Source: Ryuthela nishihirai (Eukaryota; Arthropoda; Arachnida; Araneae; Heptathelidae). From it: a DNA stretch of 64,000 nucleotides. Each line of letters opens with the position of its first letter. The first letter of the stretch is position 1. This document shows, one piece after another, positions 33,855 to 44,851 of the stretch. Below the pieces are notes generated by a model. The model did no database searches. It was not told where the DNA came from and worked only from the letters and a program-made list of their open reading frames with translations. The translations under genes were made by a program, and so were the position numbers. The stretch lies in contig JAWZYU010000017.1 in NCBI GenBank assembly GCA_038380435.1, positions 26,656,483-26,720,482 of the forward strand. Reading direction: 5' to 3'.

Positions 33855-34333
33855 GTTAGTAGCGCACCAGACTTATAATTTACAGTTCCCAAGTTCGAGT
33901 CCCAACTGTGTCAGCTTAATATTTATATATCTCTACTAACTACTTAATAGCTTGAGATTAATCTCCGCTAATCATGAGAGAAAGAGATGGTAATAAGCAT
34001 GAAAAGGCCGCCATCAATCGGATGGAGTTAAACGAACTCGTATCCAGAAGTGCCATATCCTGTGTACGTTAAAGAACTCACTGGATGGCTTCAGCGATAG
34101 GTTTCCATTTATATACAACAGCTATCTTCTCTGAGCTCATCTATCTCCAGAGAAGATTGGAGAAGGGATAGTGGATCCCTTCTCCAAACTTCTCTGTTGG
34201 AAATTTTTCTGGTTGTAGAAGGAAGTTGGATCCCTTCTCCAAACTTCTCTGAGCACTTGGGGTTTATAGTTACCTGGCCATTTAGCCTATTATGTGGAAA
34301 AAATTACAGCTCAGGAGTAAAACAACCCAACTG
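33855..34333 (+). mobile_element. SINE-A copy, old, with internal duplication
   Basis: Decayed head (gttagtagcgcaccagac; B box aagttcgagtccc) to tail aaaacaacccaactgc. Between about 34130 and 34255 the cttctccaaacttctctg block is present twice in direct orientation and once inverted (cagagaagattggagaaggg), giving an expanded, hairpin-prone middle. It faces the minus-strand copy at 33478. Confidence 0.82.
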
Positions 34334-34564
34334 CTTAGTTAGGTCGCAATTCATCAGATATCATTCAGACTCTCATCTCTCTCGTTTCCACATTTGAGAA
34401 TCAATACTAGAAGAAGGGACGTATCTGGGATTTAGTTTCGGAGAAGGGGTATTTATGATGGAAATCCACTGGACCACGAAACTGGTCCATCTAAATGTTA
34501 AATTTCTTGCTTAGACTGTGACAATATTGGTTAAAGTTTTGTCAGTTACTAACTTTAGCACTCT

Positions 34565-35101
34565 TTAACCCTTTCACGACTAAGGGAAACATTTTTCCCC
34601 ATTTTAAAATTGGTGATTGTTGTATTTAATTATAACCTTATCTGCATTTTTTATACAGAATGTCAAAATAGAACGTATGCCGAACGCAATTACGTAAACG
34701 GGAACGTTTAGAAAACAAAAACAGAACTGTCAGGACTCATAATATATGTACTATGTGCAATGTCCATCTTTGCCTCACTACCAAAAGAAATTGCTTCGCA
34801 GATTATCATAATTAGCATATCATTTTGTATAGTAATTTTATTTCATAATTTTGTATTATTTTAGTTAACATTTTGTTATAATAAACCAATAAATAAAAGA
34901 CATTGCATAATAAGCCTAACTATAATTTGTGTTACCTTTATAGTCCATTGGGAAAAATATTTCCCATAAAATTCCAAAAAAACTACACATTGCTATGTAT
35001 TTTTCTTATGATTTTTATTTATTTTACGTCTAAACAAACTAAAATAAACAGTTACATACTAATATTTACTCTTAGAAACCTAATGGTCCTGAAAGGGTTA
35101 A
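34565..35101 (-). mobile_element. piggyBac-like miniature element, copy 2
   Basis: TTAA-bounded, 537 bp, and matches copy 1 in reverse orientation along most of its length. The interior differs: about 50 bp around 34711-34760 (aaaacaaaaacagaactg) replace a different segment of copy 1 (32815-32850). No coding capacity. Confidence 0.88.
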
Positions 35102-35905
35102 AGCTTGTGAAGTCTCCAATGTCATGGACTACATCAAACATGATTACAAAAGAGGAAAAATGTGGTCGATCTCTAACGATCTGTCCTCCCTTGGCGAGGG
35201 AGAGAGACGGGCCAGCTGCCTTCGCTGAACTTATAATGTGACCACACCTTGGTGTATGGGTTCTGCACGGCACAAGGGTGGGGCATCTTTCGATGACGAA
35301 TGATGGCAGATCACCGCGTTATGCTCCCAGAAACATTTTTGTGCTGAGTTAATTTAGTAATATGATGAAGAAAAAGGGAGAGAATTAGGGTGGTCGATGA
35401 AACTTACGATTAGAATGCATTCTCGCGATGAAACACACGCGGCAACGATTAATAACTTATCTCAAGTTGGCTTGACAAAGGTCAGGGTTCGAATCTCGGA
35501 TGATCGGGTAAGGGTTTGGCGAGCTGCCTTTATATATTCAAATAATGGGCGATTTAATACTTCACACTGACGCAAAGAGTTCAGTTAACCTGTTTCAGGT
35601 CTAGGTGGAATGTTCCTTTTTTTGTTGCACAATAACCTAGTCACAAGGACCCCATTACTCAGTATAAAGCAAATAGATACAGTATTGATTTTTGAAGAGA
35701 TAGGTATATCGTGTAACCATTACTCTTGTTATTCGATCGCATTTAAATACAAGATCATTAAAAATATATATAGTTCGAAATGCTAAATTTTATTAAATAA
35801 TTAAGTAAAAAAAGTAATTGTGTGTCCAAAATGTCACGAAACCCTTAAAATTCCTTGCTATGAAGGAATAAACTTAGTAACACATGGTGGTTTATATTTG
35901 TTTGT
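35102..35905. other. No gene; traces of SINE heads and SINE-A
   Basis: A tRNA-like B box (gggttcgaatctcgg near 35490) and a short old SINE-A trace (ttttttgttgcacaataacc to caaggacccc, about 35610-35652) are the only things I recognise. The 35150-35230 stretch is GC-richer and open on both strands, without a known domain. Confidence 0.4.
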
Positions 35906-35907
35906 TT

Positions 35908-36287
35908 GGTTTGTTTTACCTCTGAGCGGCACTTTTTTGCACACCATGGGCTAAATGGCCAGGTCGCATGGACCCCGAAGGCTCAGAGAAGATTGGGGGA
36001 GGGGACCCACTGGAACAGCTGTTGGGAGACACATGGTAGCCTCCCATCAAGGCCATCCAGCGTGTTCTTTAACGTGCACAGGGTATGGCTCTCCCGCACA
36101 CGGGCCACGGCTTAACGTCCCATCCGACGGACGGCGGCCTTTCCAAGCCCATCGGTGTCCCCTACTGACCGTGGGCAAGGCGGAGAATTTTACGGAGATA
36201 AATCTCAACGCTGACCCAGCTGGGACTCGAACCTGGGAACTACAAATTACGAGCCTGGCGCGCTACCGACTGAGCCACCCCCGCCCC
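35908..36287 (-). mobile_element. SINE-A copy, full length
   Basis: Complete copy. It shares the variant gtgggcaaggcggagaattt with the copy at 37728, suggesting a subfamily. I see no clear TSD. Confidence 0.94.
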
Positions 36288-36289
36288 CA

Positions 36290-37100
36290 GAAATCCAAGG
36301 GGAAAAGAAGTATTAAGTCCCGTGTCCAAAGGGACACTCTGCGAAGACAGGATGTATTTTAGAAGACAATCGATCTGTTCTACGGCAGATAATATTTGCT
36401 TCTGGCATTAGAAAAGTTTTATTTCGAAAACATACTCTTAACTGCAACCCAAAGACGTTTACAAACAAGAAAAAAATAGATGTTGGAGAAAAAAACAAAG
36501 CAAACCATTTACCATAACGAGAAGGCAATTTAAATGAACTGACATGATGGAATTTTCCACTTTCTTAGTAATTTGCTCGTTTCCCCAAAAGAATGGAATT
36601 TTGGTTTCATCTTTTCCGCACCTACTAAACGCATTAAACCTAGCACTGAGCGCACTCGTTTACATTCATGAGAAAGATCCCTCGGGGGAATTTCGCGCAT
36701 CATTAGACAAACCATTGCTGTGGTTGCCATGGGAATATAGACTCAGTTACACGTAGAGAAAGGCATCCTCGTGACAGAAGAAAACTGCAATTTCTACCTT
36801 TCAGTTTAGAGTGAGAAAAATCTACTAAGGGGCGTGACAGCTTGATTGCATTTCTCTATTCTCGAATTCTCGCAAGTTGCGAAAATAAACTAAGAGGAAA
36901 AAGTCTTCAGTCACACGTCTGTTACCAAGGATTGTTAAGTCAGGACGTGCACCGTGAAATCAAATGTTCATGATTTTTTATTATTTGAAATAAATAGCAA
37001 ATACCCGTACGTTGTCCGTGGAGTTAAATAAAATCACATGTAAAATGTTTAAAAAGTTACGATTTCTTATTATCTAATATAATGATAAATGTTTGTTTGT
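36290..37100. other. No gene recognised
   Basis: Short frames on both strands around 36530-36756. No domain or repeat. Confidence 0.4.
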
Positions 37101-37113
37101 CTGTCCGCTTATG

Positions 37114-37487
37114 GGGGCGGGGGTGCTCAGTCGGTAGCGCGCCAGTCTCGTAATCTGTAGTTCCCAGGTTCGAGTCCCAGCTGGGTCAGCGTTCAGATTT
37201 ATCTCCGCAAAATTCCCCGTCCTGTCCACGGTCAGTAGGGGATACCGATGGGCTTGGAAAGGTCGCCGTCCGTCGGATGGGACGTTAAGCCGTGGCGCCG
37301 TGTGTGGGAGAGCCATACCCTGTGCACGTTAAAGAACACGCTGGATGGCCTTGACGGGAGGCTACCATCTGTCTCTCAACAGCTGTTCTAGTGGATCCCT
37401 TCCCCCAACCTTCGAGGTCCATGTGACCTGGCTATTTAGCCCATGGTGTGCAAAAAAGTGCCGCTCAGAGGTAGAAACATCCCAACC
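37114..37487 (+). mobile_element. SINE-A copy, full length, plus strand
   Basis: Head gggggcgggggtgctcag (one base short in the A box) to tail catcccaac. Perfect 13-bp TSD CTGTCCGCTTATG at 37101-37113 and 37488-37500. About 20 bp of body are deleted near 37410. Confidence 0.95.
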
Positions 37488-37727
37488 CTGTCCGCTTATG
37501 TACTCGGCCCCCAGAAGAGCTAGAGACACCAAACTTTGCATGAATGTCCCCTTCATCCAGGGGAAGAATATAGGCAATGTGCGAACTCGCTGGGCTAACC
37601 AAAATTGGGATGGGCAGGTTTAAATTTCTCAAAATCCCCATAGACTTAACGGTTTGAAGATATTCAAAATAATTGTTGCCACTTATAAATTTGAAAAAAG
37701 GAATACATCAAACTAAACTAATATCCG

Positions 37728-38112
37728 GGTTGGGTTGTTTTACCTCTGAGTGGCACTTTTTTGCACACCATGGGCTAAATGGCCAGGTCACATGGACCCC
37801 GAAGGCTCAGAGAAGGTTGGGGGAGGGAACCCACTGGAGCAGCTGTTGGGAGACAGATGGTAGCCTCCCGTCAAGGCCATCCAGCGTGTTCTTTAACGTG
37901 CACAGGGTATGGCTCTCCCGCACACGGGGCCACGGCTTAACGTCCCATCCGACGGACGGTGGCCTTTCCAAGCCCATCGGTGTCCCCTACTGACCGTGGG
38001 CAAGGCGGAGAATTTTACGGAGATAAATCTCAACGCTGACCCAGCTGGGACTCGAACCTGGGAACTACAGATTACGAGCCTGGCGCGCTACCGACTGAGC
38101 CACCCCCGCCCC
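37728..38112 (-). mobile_element. SINE-A reference copy, full length
   Basis: Near-consensus copy with perfect 13-bp TSD AAACTAATATCCG (37715-37727 and 38113-38125). In element sense (minus strand): head ggggcgggggtggctcagtc, giving a good A box, then gcgcgccaggctcgtaatct, which resembles the anticodon arm of elongator tRNA-Met (CTCATAATCTG) but with CGT at the anticodon. The B box ggttcgagtcc follows, then a body rich in CpG containing gatgggacgttaagccgtgg and cacgttaaagaacacgctgg, and the 3' end gtaaaacaacccaaccc. It is a non-autonomous RNA polymerase III retroposon that must use a LINE's enzymes. Confidence 0.97.
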
Positions 38113-38125
38113 AAACTAATATCCG

Positions 38126-38747
38126 ATTTACCGTGATTAAACATTAACAGCTGGAAAGTTAATGAAAACAACTGTTGCCACCAATAAATTTCAAACAATG
38201 AATGTATGAAACCAATTTCTTTCTGATTTCACGTGATAAATTGTTCAGTTTGTTAGGTCAAGAACGCGCGAGTCCGTGGATATTGAAGTCGTTCTAATTA
38301 AGCATGGCAGAACACGAGATTCTTTGTTAATATGAAAGCTTCAAAACCTAAATTCGTATCGGGAGTTAGAAATCATTAACTTAATTTGAAAAATATGCAA
38401 AAGCTAATAAAAGTATATACAAATAATTGATAAATGTTTTAAATATTATATTAAGTAATAAATAATTTTGCTTAATAATAATAATTCTTTAATATTTTTG
38501 CATTTTTTTATGCACCTCAGGACCATAGTTAATTTTTCTTTGCTATAAAGTTGCATATGCCTGGCAAATTGTATCCGAGGAACTCTGATGGGTAAGAAGT
38601 GATTTTAAAAGTTCGATTATCTGAGCGAGGAAATTCCGGTTTTTTGGTTTAGAAACTTCTAACGTGGGGAGGATTATGGTACCTCGAACTATGTGCATTT
38701 CTTTTTCTCCCCTAAAATAGACGGAGAAGATTTTAACCGAAGGGAGA
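38126..38747. other. No gene recognised; AT-rich
   Basis: No repeat or domain identified. Confidence 0.4.
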
Positions 38748-39110
38748 GGTAGGGTTGTTTTACCTCTGAGCGGCATTTGTTTGCACACCATGGGCTAAAT
38801 GGCAAAGTCATAAGGACCCTGAAGGCTCAGAGAAGGTTGGGAGAAGGGACCCATTGGAACAGCTATTGGGAGACAGATGGTAGACTCCCGTCAAGGACAT
38901 CCACAGCCTGTTCTTTAATGTGCACTCTCCCGCACAAGGGACCAAGACTTAACGTCCCATCCGACGTTCGGCTGCATTACCAAGCCATTGGTGTCCCCTA
39001 CCGACCAAGGGAAAGGCAAGGACGTTTTGCAGAGATAAATCAACTCTAGCGTAGTTTGTACTCGAACCTGGGAACTGGAGATTACGAGCCTGGCGTTCTA
39101 TCGACTGACA
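38748..39110 (-). mobile_element. SINE-A copy, diverged
   Basis: Tail side gtagggttgttttacctc to a decayed head (cgttctatcgactgacac). Several short deletions in the body. Confidence 0.87.
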
Positions 39111-39297
39111 CTAATTCACTGATTTCTTTTTTGATGCATTATACTGACTGGCTCCTGTTAAACTCGCGTGGCAAGTGGTCATGCCGAAGGAAAAAATGTT
39201 TTTGGTTATATTCCATGTATATACAATGAGAGAGGGTTTTCCGATAAATGCAACAGACACAGTACTAAGACTAAAAATTCCAAGGTAGTTTAGAAAT

Positions 39298-39358
39298 GGT
39301 TTTCATCATTTTTCAGTTGGGGTTTTCATCATTTTTCAGTTGGAGTTTTCATATTTTC
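39298..39358 (+). repeat. Short tandem repeat, 23-bp unit
   Basis: ggttttcatcatttttcagt followed by tgg occurs twice in tandem, then a third degenerate unit (agttttcatattttcat). Confidence 0.85.
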
Positions 39359-39405
39359 ATTTTTCTTCAGACTAAAGCTTTTGTGTCTTTCGGAAGCACT
39401 CCATC

Positions 39406-39720
39406 TTAAGAAACTGCTGACACGCCATGGACCGTATCAAGGTAAACTGTGGGTGTAGAGTAAAGAACATCGGCCCGATACGAGCGAGAGTTTCGTCGAG
39501 AAGAGGCTCTACCACTCCCAAGAGCAACTTTTCTCACATGGCCACCATAACCTTCTAGTCCCGCATCGTCAGCTTCCGCGGACATTAATCTCGGCAGCAC
39601 CTCATGCGGCGCTGTTTGCAACTGTGGCCCAGGCTTTGACACGTCGGGAGTCGACTCTTCTCCCACAAGTGCCTTCCGTCGAGCACTTCTGTCATTCGAA
39701 GTCACTCCCTGCAGAGTGCC
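39406..39720 (-). CDS. Candidate host exon, unrecognised
   Basis: A 99-codon minus-strand frame in DNA clearly richer in GC than its surroundings and free of the SINE sequence that accounts for most other open frames here. It stays open upstream to a possible splice acceptor (...cactctgcag, about 39711-39720). The predicted peptide is Arg/Ser-rich near the end (SSRRNSRSYRADVLYSTP). I recognise no domain. It may be one exon of a multi-exon gene or a chance frame. Confidence 0.3.
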   Translation of the reverse strand, partial: GTLQGVTSNDRSARRKALVGEESTPDVSKPGPQLQTAPHEVLPRLMSAEADDAGLEGYGGHVRKVALGSGRASSRRNSRSYRADVLYSTPTVYLDTVHGVSAVS

Positions 39721-40380
39721 TTGGCTAGCAGCTTATCTCTCGTAATTACTCACTACTCTGCAGGTGATGCCTCGGAATTCACATCGGTGAGAAGGCGAGT
39801 CGATGTTTGTGGGCGCTTTCATGCTCCTTTTCTATTACTTTTTCCTTCAGGGTATCTGTTCGGTCATCAGTTAACTTTCGCTTTCTTGCACTGGCTATAC
39901 CCCCAGGCCAGCCATTTTTGTAAGCATTTCTTATATCTGGATGTGTATCAGTGTCATTGTTTTCATTTTTCTTCCGTTCTGCAGGTATTTTATCGATATA
40001 GTGGCATATACAGAACTTGGTGAAAGATGTTCATTGTATTAAATATGGAATCAAACTGCTAATTTTTTTCTCTTTTATAGCGTTTGGCACGTCACAAAAA
40101 TACATCAACTACAATGAATGCTTAAGCTATTGTCTGGATACAACGAAGCTTTATTATTTGGCCATTTATCAATATTTCGAAATATTTTAAGCTGCAATTC
40201 AAAACTGAGAAATTTCAAAATATGTAAGAACTCCTAGTTGTTGGATGCTGGTTTTGAACACCTGAAACCAAACGTTAATTAATGTTGCTGAACTGTGCAG
40301 AATTTATTAATTCGGTAATTGGTTTGTTACAAATTATGAAATACATCTGAAGAGTGTTGAAATATAGATACATATATATA
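39721..40380. other. No gene recognised
   Basis: A plus-strand frame of 100 codons at 39721-40023 lies opposite the candidate exon's upstream side. No domain recognised. Confidence 0.35.
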
Positions 40381-40382
40381 TA

Positions 40383-40459
40383 CAGTCGTATCAGAATAAT
40401 ATGACAACCTACCATAGTATATGTATGGTAGGTGGTCATATTATTCTGATACGACTGTG
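40383..40459. mobile_element. TIR-only palindrome of the Tc1-like family
   Basis: 77 bp made almost entirely of two inverted 34-bp arms (40383-40416 and 40424-40457, one mismatch) around a 7-base spacer, gtatatg. The outer part (CAGTCGTATCAG, then an ATGACCACC-like block) is the TIR of the element at 29391. It is flanked by TA on each side (40381-40382 and 40460-40461). It is an extreme miniature, hairpin-forming derivative with no coding capacity. Confidence 0.93.
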
Positions 40460-40492
40460 TATATGTATATGTAATGATTATAGTAATAATTG

Positions 40493-40825
40493 TCAATGGG
40501 CTAAATGGCCAGGTCTCAAGGACCCCGAAGGCTCAGAGAAGGTAGGAGGAGGGGACCCACTGGAACGACTGTTGGGAGCCAAATGGTAGCCTCACGTCAA
40601 GGCCATCCAGCGTGTTCTTTAGTGTGCACAGGGTACAGCTCTCCGCACAGAGGGCCACGGCTTTACGTCCCATCCGACGGACGATCTTTCCAAGTCCATC
40701 GGTGTTCCCTACTGATCGTGGGCAGAGCAGGGAGTTTTGCGGAGATAAATTTCAACGCTGACCCAACTAGGACTCGAACCTGGGAACTACAGATTACGAG
40801 CCTGGCGCGCAACCCCCACTCCCGA
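40493..40825 (-). mobile_element. SINE-A copy, 3' end missing
   Basis: Starts in the body (caatgggctaaatggccagg) without the gaggtaaaac-type 3' end. It runs to a shortened head (ggcgcgcaacccccactccc). The break lies close to the palindrome at 40383. Confidence 0.88.
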
Positions 40826-40902
40826 AAATACTGCGGGAATTTCGAAACTATTACAATTTATCAAACTCTATATATCCACCGATAATATTTTCAGCAAATT
40901 TC

Positions 40903-41273
40903 GTTTGTTTTACCTCTGAACGGCACTTTTTGTGCACAATTGGGCTAAATGGCCAATTCATAATAAGCCTAAAAGCTCGGTGAAGGTTGTGGGGAAAAAA
41001 AACCACTGCACAGGGAGTGATGGAACCTCCCATCAAGGTCACCCAGCATGGTCTTTAACGAGAACAGGGTATGGCTCTCCTGTGCACAGCGCCATAGCTT
41101 TATGTCCCATCCGATGGACGGCGGTCTTTTCAAGCCCATCGGCGTCTTCTTTCTGACAGAGGGAAAAGTCGCGATTTAGCGGAGATAAATCTAAACGATG
41201 GCAAAGGTGGGACTCAAACCTGGAAACTACAAGTTACGAGCCGCACGCGCTACCGACTGAGCCAACTCTCGCC
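40903..41273 (-). mobile_element. SINE-A copy, diverged
   Basis: tttgttttacctctgaacgg to a head ending gagccaactctcgcccc. Body blocks are in order with many substitutions. Confidence 0.88.
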
Positions 41274-41274
41274 C

Positions 41275-42285
41275 CTCACCAAATGTAATTTCGGTTCAAA
41301 TCCTCGTATAAGGTTTCAACCTTTGCAGCTATCATCTGTTCATGAAGAATTAATAATATTCTTCGTGCTCTTAATAAGCATGTGTGGCTGGTAATCATTT
41401 CAATGATTTCAACCAGAAAGGCATCATGAAGCTTTTGAGTGGTTCAATAGATAATAATTCAGATGCGCAAAATTGGAGAATTTGTTTCGATTTAAACTCT
41501 GTCCTTTAAATTTATCATAATTCTAACTATACACGACCTATTCAAAGTGCTCTTCAGCCAAGAATAGCACGTTGAGTCTGCAAATCAGTTTCATAATAAC
41601 AGTGAGAGACAAACTAAATATCTTAATTAAAAATGATTTCTTAAGCAGATTACAATCACCGAGATAAAAGCAACATAATTAACGTAGTTTCCATTGTGAC
41701 TACAATGCACAGCCTTTTCCCAAATGGCAAAGAGCTTCTCAACATAGGAATACGAAGCAGTAAAATTTTGGCCAAGTCTCTACAAAGGGAAGTCATGTTC
41801 ATTAACATTGTCGAGATTCTTCAAAAACTATCTGTGATCTCTACTTTCATCAGTAGGGTCTCTAATTATGCCCTTTCCTTAAATAGTTCCCAAAGTTATC
41901 TTGTAAGACACAAGAACTCATTACTGACGTCCTTATTTTGGCAAGCATTATAGATTCACGTTAATAGCCACTTGAATTATCGAGTGACTGCACTTACAAG
42001 CACACACCTTTCGTTGCTTAATATTTACGTCTTTAGAAGAAGAAAAAATTCACGGAAATGAATATATTATCGACTTTTCTTGCGATATCTTATCCCCACC
42101 TGTAACTGGTATCTAAAAGTCTAAACTTGGATCTAATCTAAACTTGGAGCTGGAAGCTAGTTTACAACACAGAATTCTTCCTTTAAACTATTTATATTTA
42201 ATTATACTTAAATAACTTTATCACTTTCCAGCATTTAAACAAATGCTACATTAACAACCCTTATGATAATAATCAGAATGTAATG
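41275..42285. other. No gene recognised
   Basis: An 85-codon frame at 41696-41953 has no domain I know. No repeats. Confidence 0.4.
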
Positions 42286-42298
42286 AACAACAGAGATG

Positions 42299-42684
42299 GG
42301 TTGGGTTGTTTTACTTCTGAGTGGCACTTTTTTGCACACCATGGGCTAAATGGCCAGGTCACATGGACCCCGAAGGCTCAGAGAAGGTTGGGGGAGGGGA
42401 CCCACTGGAACAGCTGTTGGGAGACAGATGGTAGCCTCCCGTCAAGGCCATCCAGCGTGTTCTTTAACGTACACAGGGTATGGCTCTCCCGCACACGGGG
42501 CCACGGCTTAACGTCCCATCCGACGGACGGACGGCCTTTACCAAGCCCATCGGTGTCCTCTACTGACCGTGGGCAGGGCGGGAATTTTGCGGAGATAAAT
42601 CTCAACGCTGACCCAACTGGGACTCGAACCTGGGAACTACAGATTACGAGACTGGCGCGCTACCGCCTGAGCCACCCCCGCCCC
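42299..42684 (-). mobile_element. SINE-A copy, full length
   Basis: Perfect TSD AACAACAGAGATG at 42286-42298 and 42685-42697. It has a small duplication in the body (gacggacggacggcc). Confidence 0.96.
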
Positions 42685-42873
42685 AACAACAGAGATGAAT
42701 GAAAGTTGTAGATAAATAAGAATTTCATTTAAAAAAATTATCTTCGAGTTTACTCTACTTCATTTGCAAAAACAAGAACATCTTCAGTAAAGATCTAGCG
42801 AGTATGAAAAAAATATTTGTCGGGAATTTTTTTTCCTTTTGCAAATTTATTTATTACAGGTTCACTTTCCAGA

Positions 42874-42900
42874 TCTGCCTGTAAATTATCTACAGGCAGA
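42874..42900. repeat. 10-bp perfect inverted repeat
   Basis: TCTGCCTGTA, seven-base loop aattatc, TACAGGCAGA. A related ggtctgcccgtaagcagac lies 160 bp downstream near 43050, so a small foldback element may have been here. Confidence 0.7.
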
Positions 42901-44428
42901 TATATAGGCACTCATCAAAATAAACTACGAAATAAAAAATAATTACTAATTAATCTTAAACTGAATACATTTTTAGCAGAAAGGTTTTTATCTTTTCTGC
43001 TCGTTTACACAACAATAATACAAAAAAAAATTGAGCTTTTGTTTTGTGGTCTGCCCGTAAGCAGACTTTAATTTTTCTTTAAAAAAATTATTTTTTCTTC
43101 TTTCTTTAGATTTTATAGGTATTAATAAAGTAAACTGTCATTATTTAGGCCAGAAATTCGGTGTCTGTAGAGTGTGATGATCAAGAGGTTTCATTGGCAG
43201 CATCTATTATTTTCCTCCTTCGAGGGGGAAAAGGACAAAGGGGGAAACTTTTCCTTTGTTTTAAAAGTAAGCAATGTATTTCACCAAAAATAATTAGACA
43301 TTTCAATCTATTATTATTGTTCACCAATGCTTTATGTATATATAAACAAAATGGGTGGTAAAAAACGAAAATGACATTATTTGCGATTAAACCGTAGACC
43401 AAAATTTGTCGTCTCCCAGTTTCATTCTTTTGAAATGATTCTGTTCCCCCATAACGAGAGGACAAAAAGGGAACTCTTAAGTAACGAAACTCCAATTCAT
43501 TTTTCGAATAAACTTCGGTATGAAGAAACCTTAGTCGTATTTTATCCGGCGTCGCAATTAATTAGAGCATGAAGCAACACATCCCAAATGCTGGACATTC
43601 CCACTTGCTCCAGCTAGCTCCTTTCCTTGCTATGAGTATTATCGCCATTCCTTCTCTTCTATCAGTGCTGCTTCCGTGTGGCAACAAATCTTCTTTATTG
43701 TTCAACAAGACCTGCTTTCCTCGGAGGGAACGGTGCGCTGCTGCTCATAATGGATTGCAAGCAAACCCAATTCTATGTCTGCACGCTACTCACACTCAAC
43801 AGTATAAATTTCTTTTATTAAAGCTCTGGAGGAAGTAGAAGTCACAAAATGCAAACTACTTGCTCTCCTTAGTTTAAGGATAAGATTCTTAAAAAGAAAC
43901 TAAATACAAATTAGCTCTAACTATCACTTCTACCTTAAAATATGGATAATGTCTTCATACAGAAATGATAAACATAGATCCTGTCAGTAGATTCTGAATA
44001 AGTGGAATTCTTTCCGTGTAAGAGATATAATATAAATATGTGAAATGCGTATTTGGTAATAATTAATAAATAAGTAGTAGTGATTTTTGTAAACTGGTTC
44101 TCAAAAGATTTGAGGTGAAGTAACAAACACGGCTGGATAAAACCATTTGCTAACAGCAAGAAAATTTTCCGTCATAGCCTTTTACTTGTGAAGATAGGAA
44201 TAATTACAACAGTGAAATATTTCCAAAGAAAGAACATAAATTTTCACTTTTGAATACAGTATCTTGAATTTCGTTGCATGTTCTTATTTAATGCACATAA
44301 AAGTAGAAAAGTTTTTTGTCCTCTTCACTTGCAAGTTGGTACATGTCTTTGCTATGGCTTGTAGTAAAAACCTGCTGGTGGGTCAGATTTTCCCAAATTT
44401 ACCAACCCTTGCTAATAACTAGAGAATG
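42901..44428. other. No gene recognised
   Basis: Frames of up to 104 codons on both strands between 43160 and 43840. None has a recognisable domain. Confidence 0.4.
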
Positions 44429-44436
44429 AGCTAAGG

Positions 44437-44843
44437 TAGTGGTTCCCGTTTGGTGGTTCGCGCTAAAAATTCTGCAATGGCGCCTTAAGCAGTAAAGAAT
44501 TCTCCAATTATGTTACATATATATGTTTGCTCTGTGACAACAAGCATGTGCATGTTTGAAGCACTACAGGTTTGTTTCTGCAGCGACTTAAACTATCACA
44601 AATGTTCTGCAGAAACAAACCTTATATTGCCTCTCATTGCAGTATTAAGGCTGTTTTTCAATTTAAACTTATTCTAATTATAAAATAATAAGCAGTGAAT
44701 AAGTTTATATTTAGACTCTAGATTAATTTTACTAATGCAAATTTTAATTTGTGTCATTTTTAGTCATTATTATCCTGGGGGTTCGTAACATATTTTTTTG
44801 GTTGAAAGGAATTCGCAGAACAAAAAACGTTAGGGAACCACTG
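44437..44843. mobile_element. hAT-like miniature element
   Basis: The ends read TAGTGGTTCCC on the left and, on the opposite strand, CAGTGGTTCCC. The 8-bp flanks AGCTAAGG (44429-44436) and ATCTAGGG (44844-44851) match at 6 of 8 positions. Short CAGTGGTTCCC-like termini with 8-bp duplications are typical of hAT transposons. There is no transposase. It contains a perfect 16-bp inverted repeat (44568-44583 and 44607-44622, 23-bp loop). Confidence 0.72.
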
Positions 44844-44851
44844 ATCTAGGG

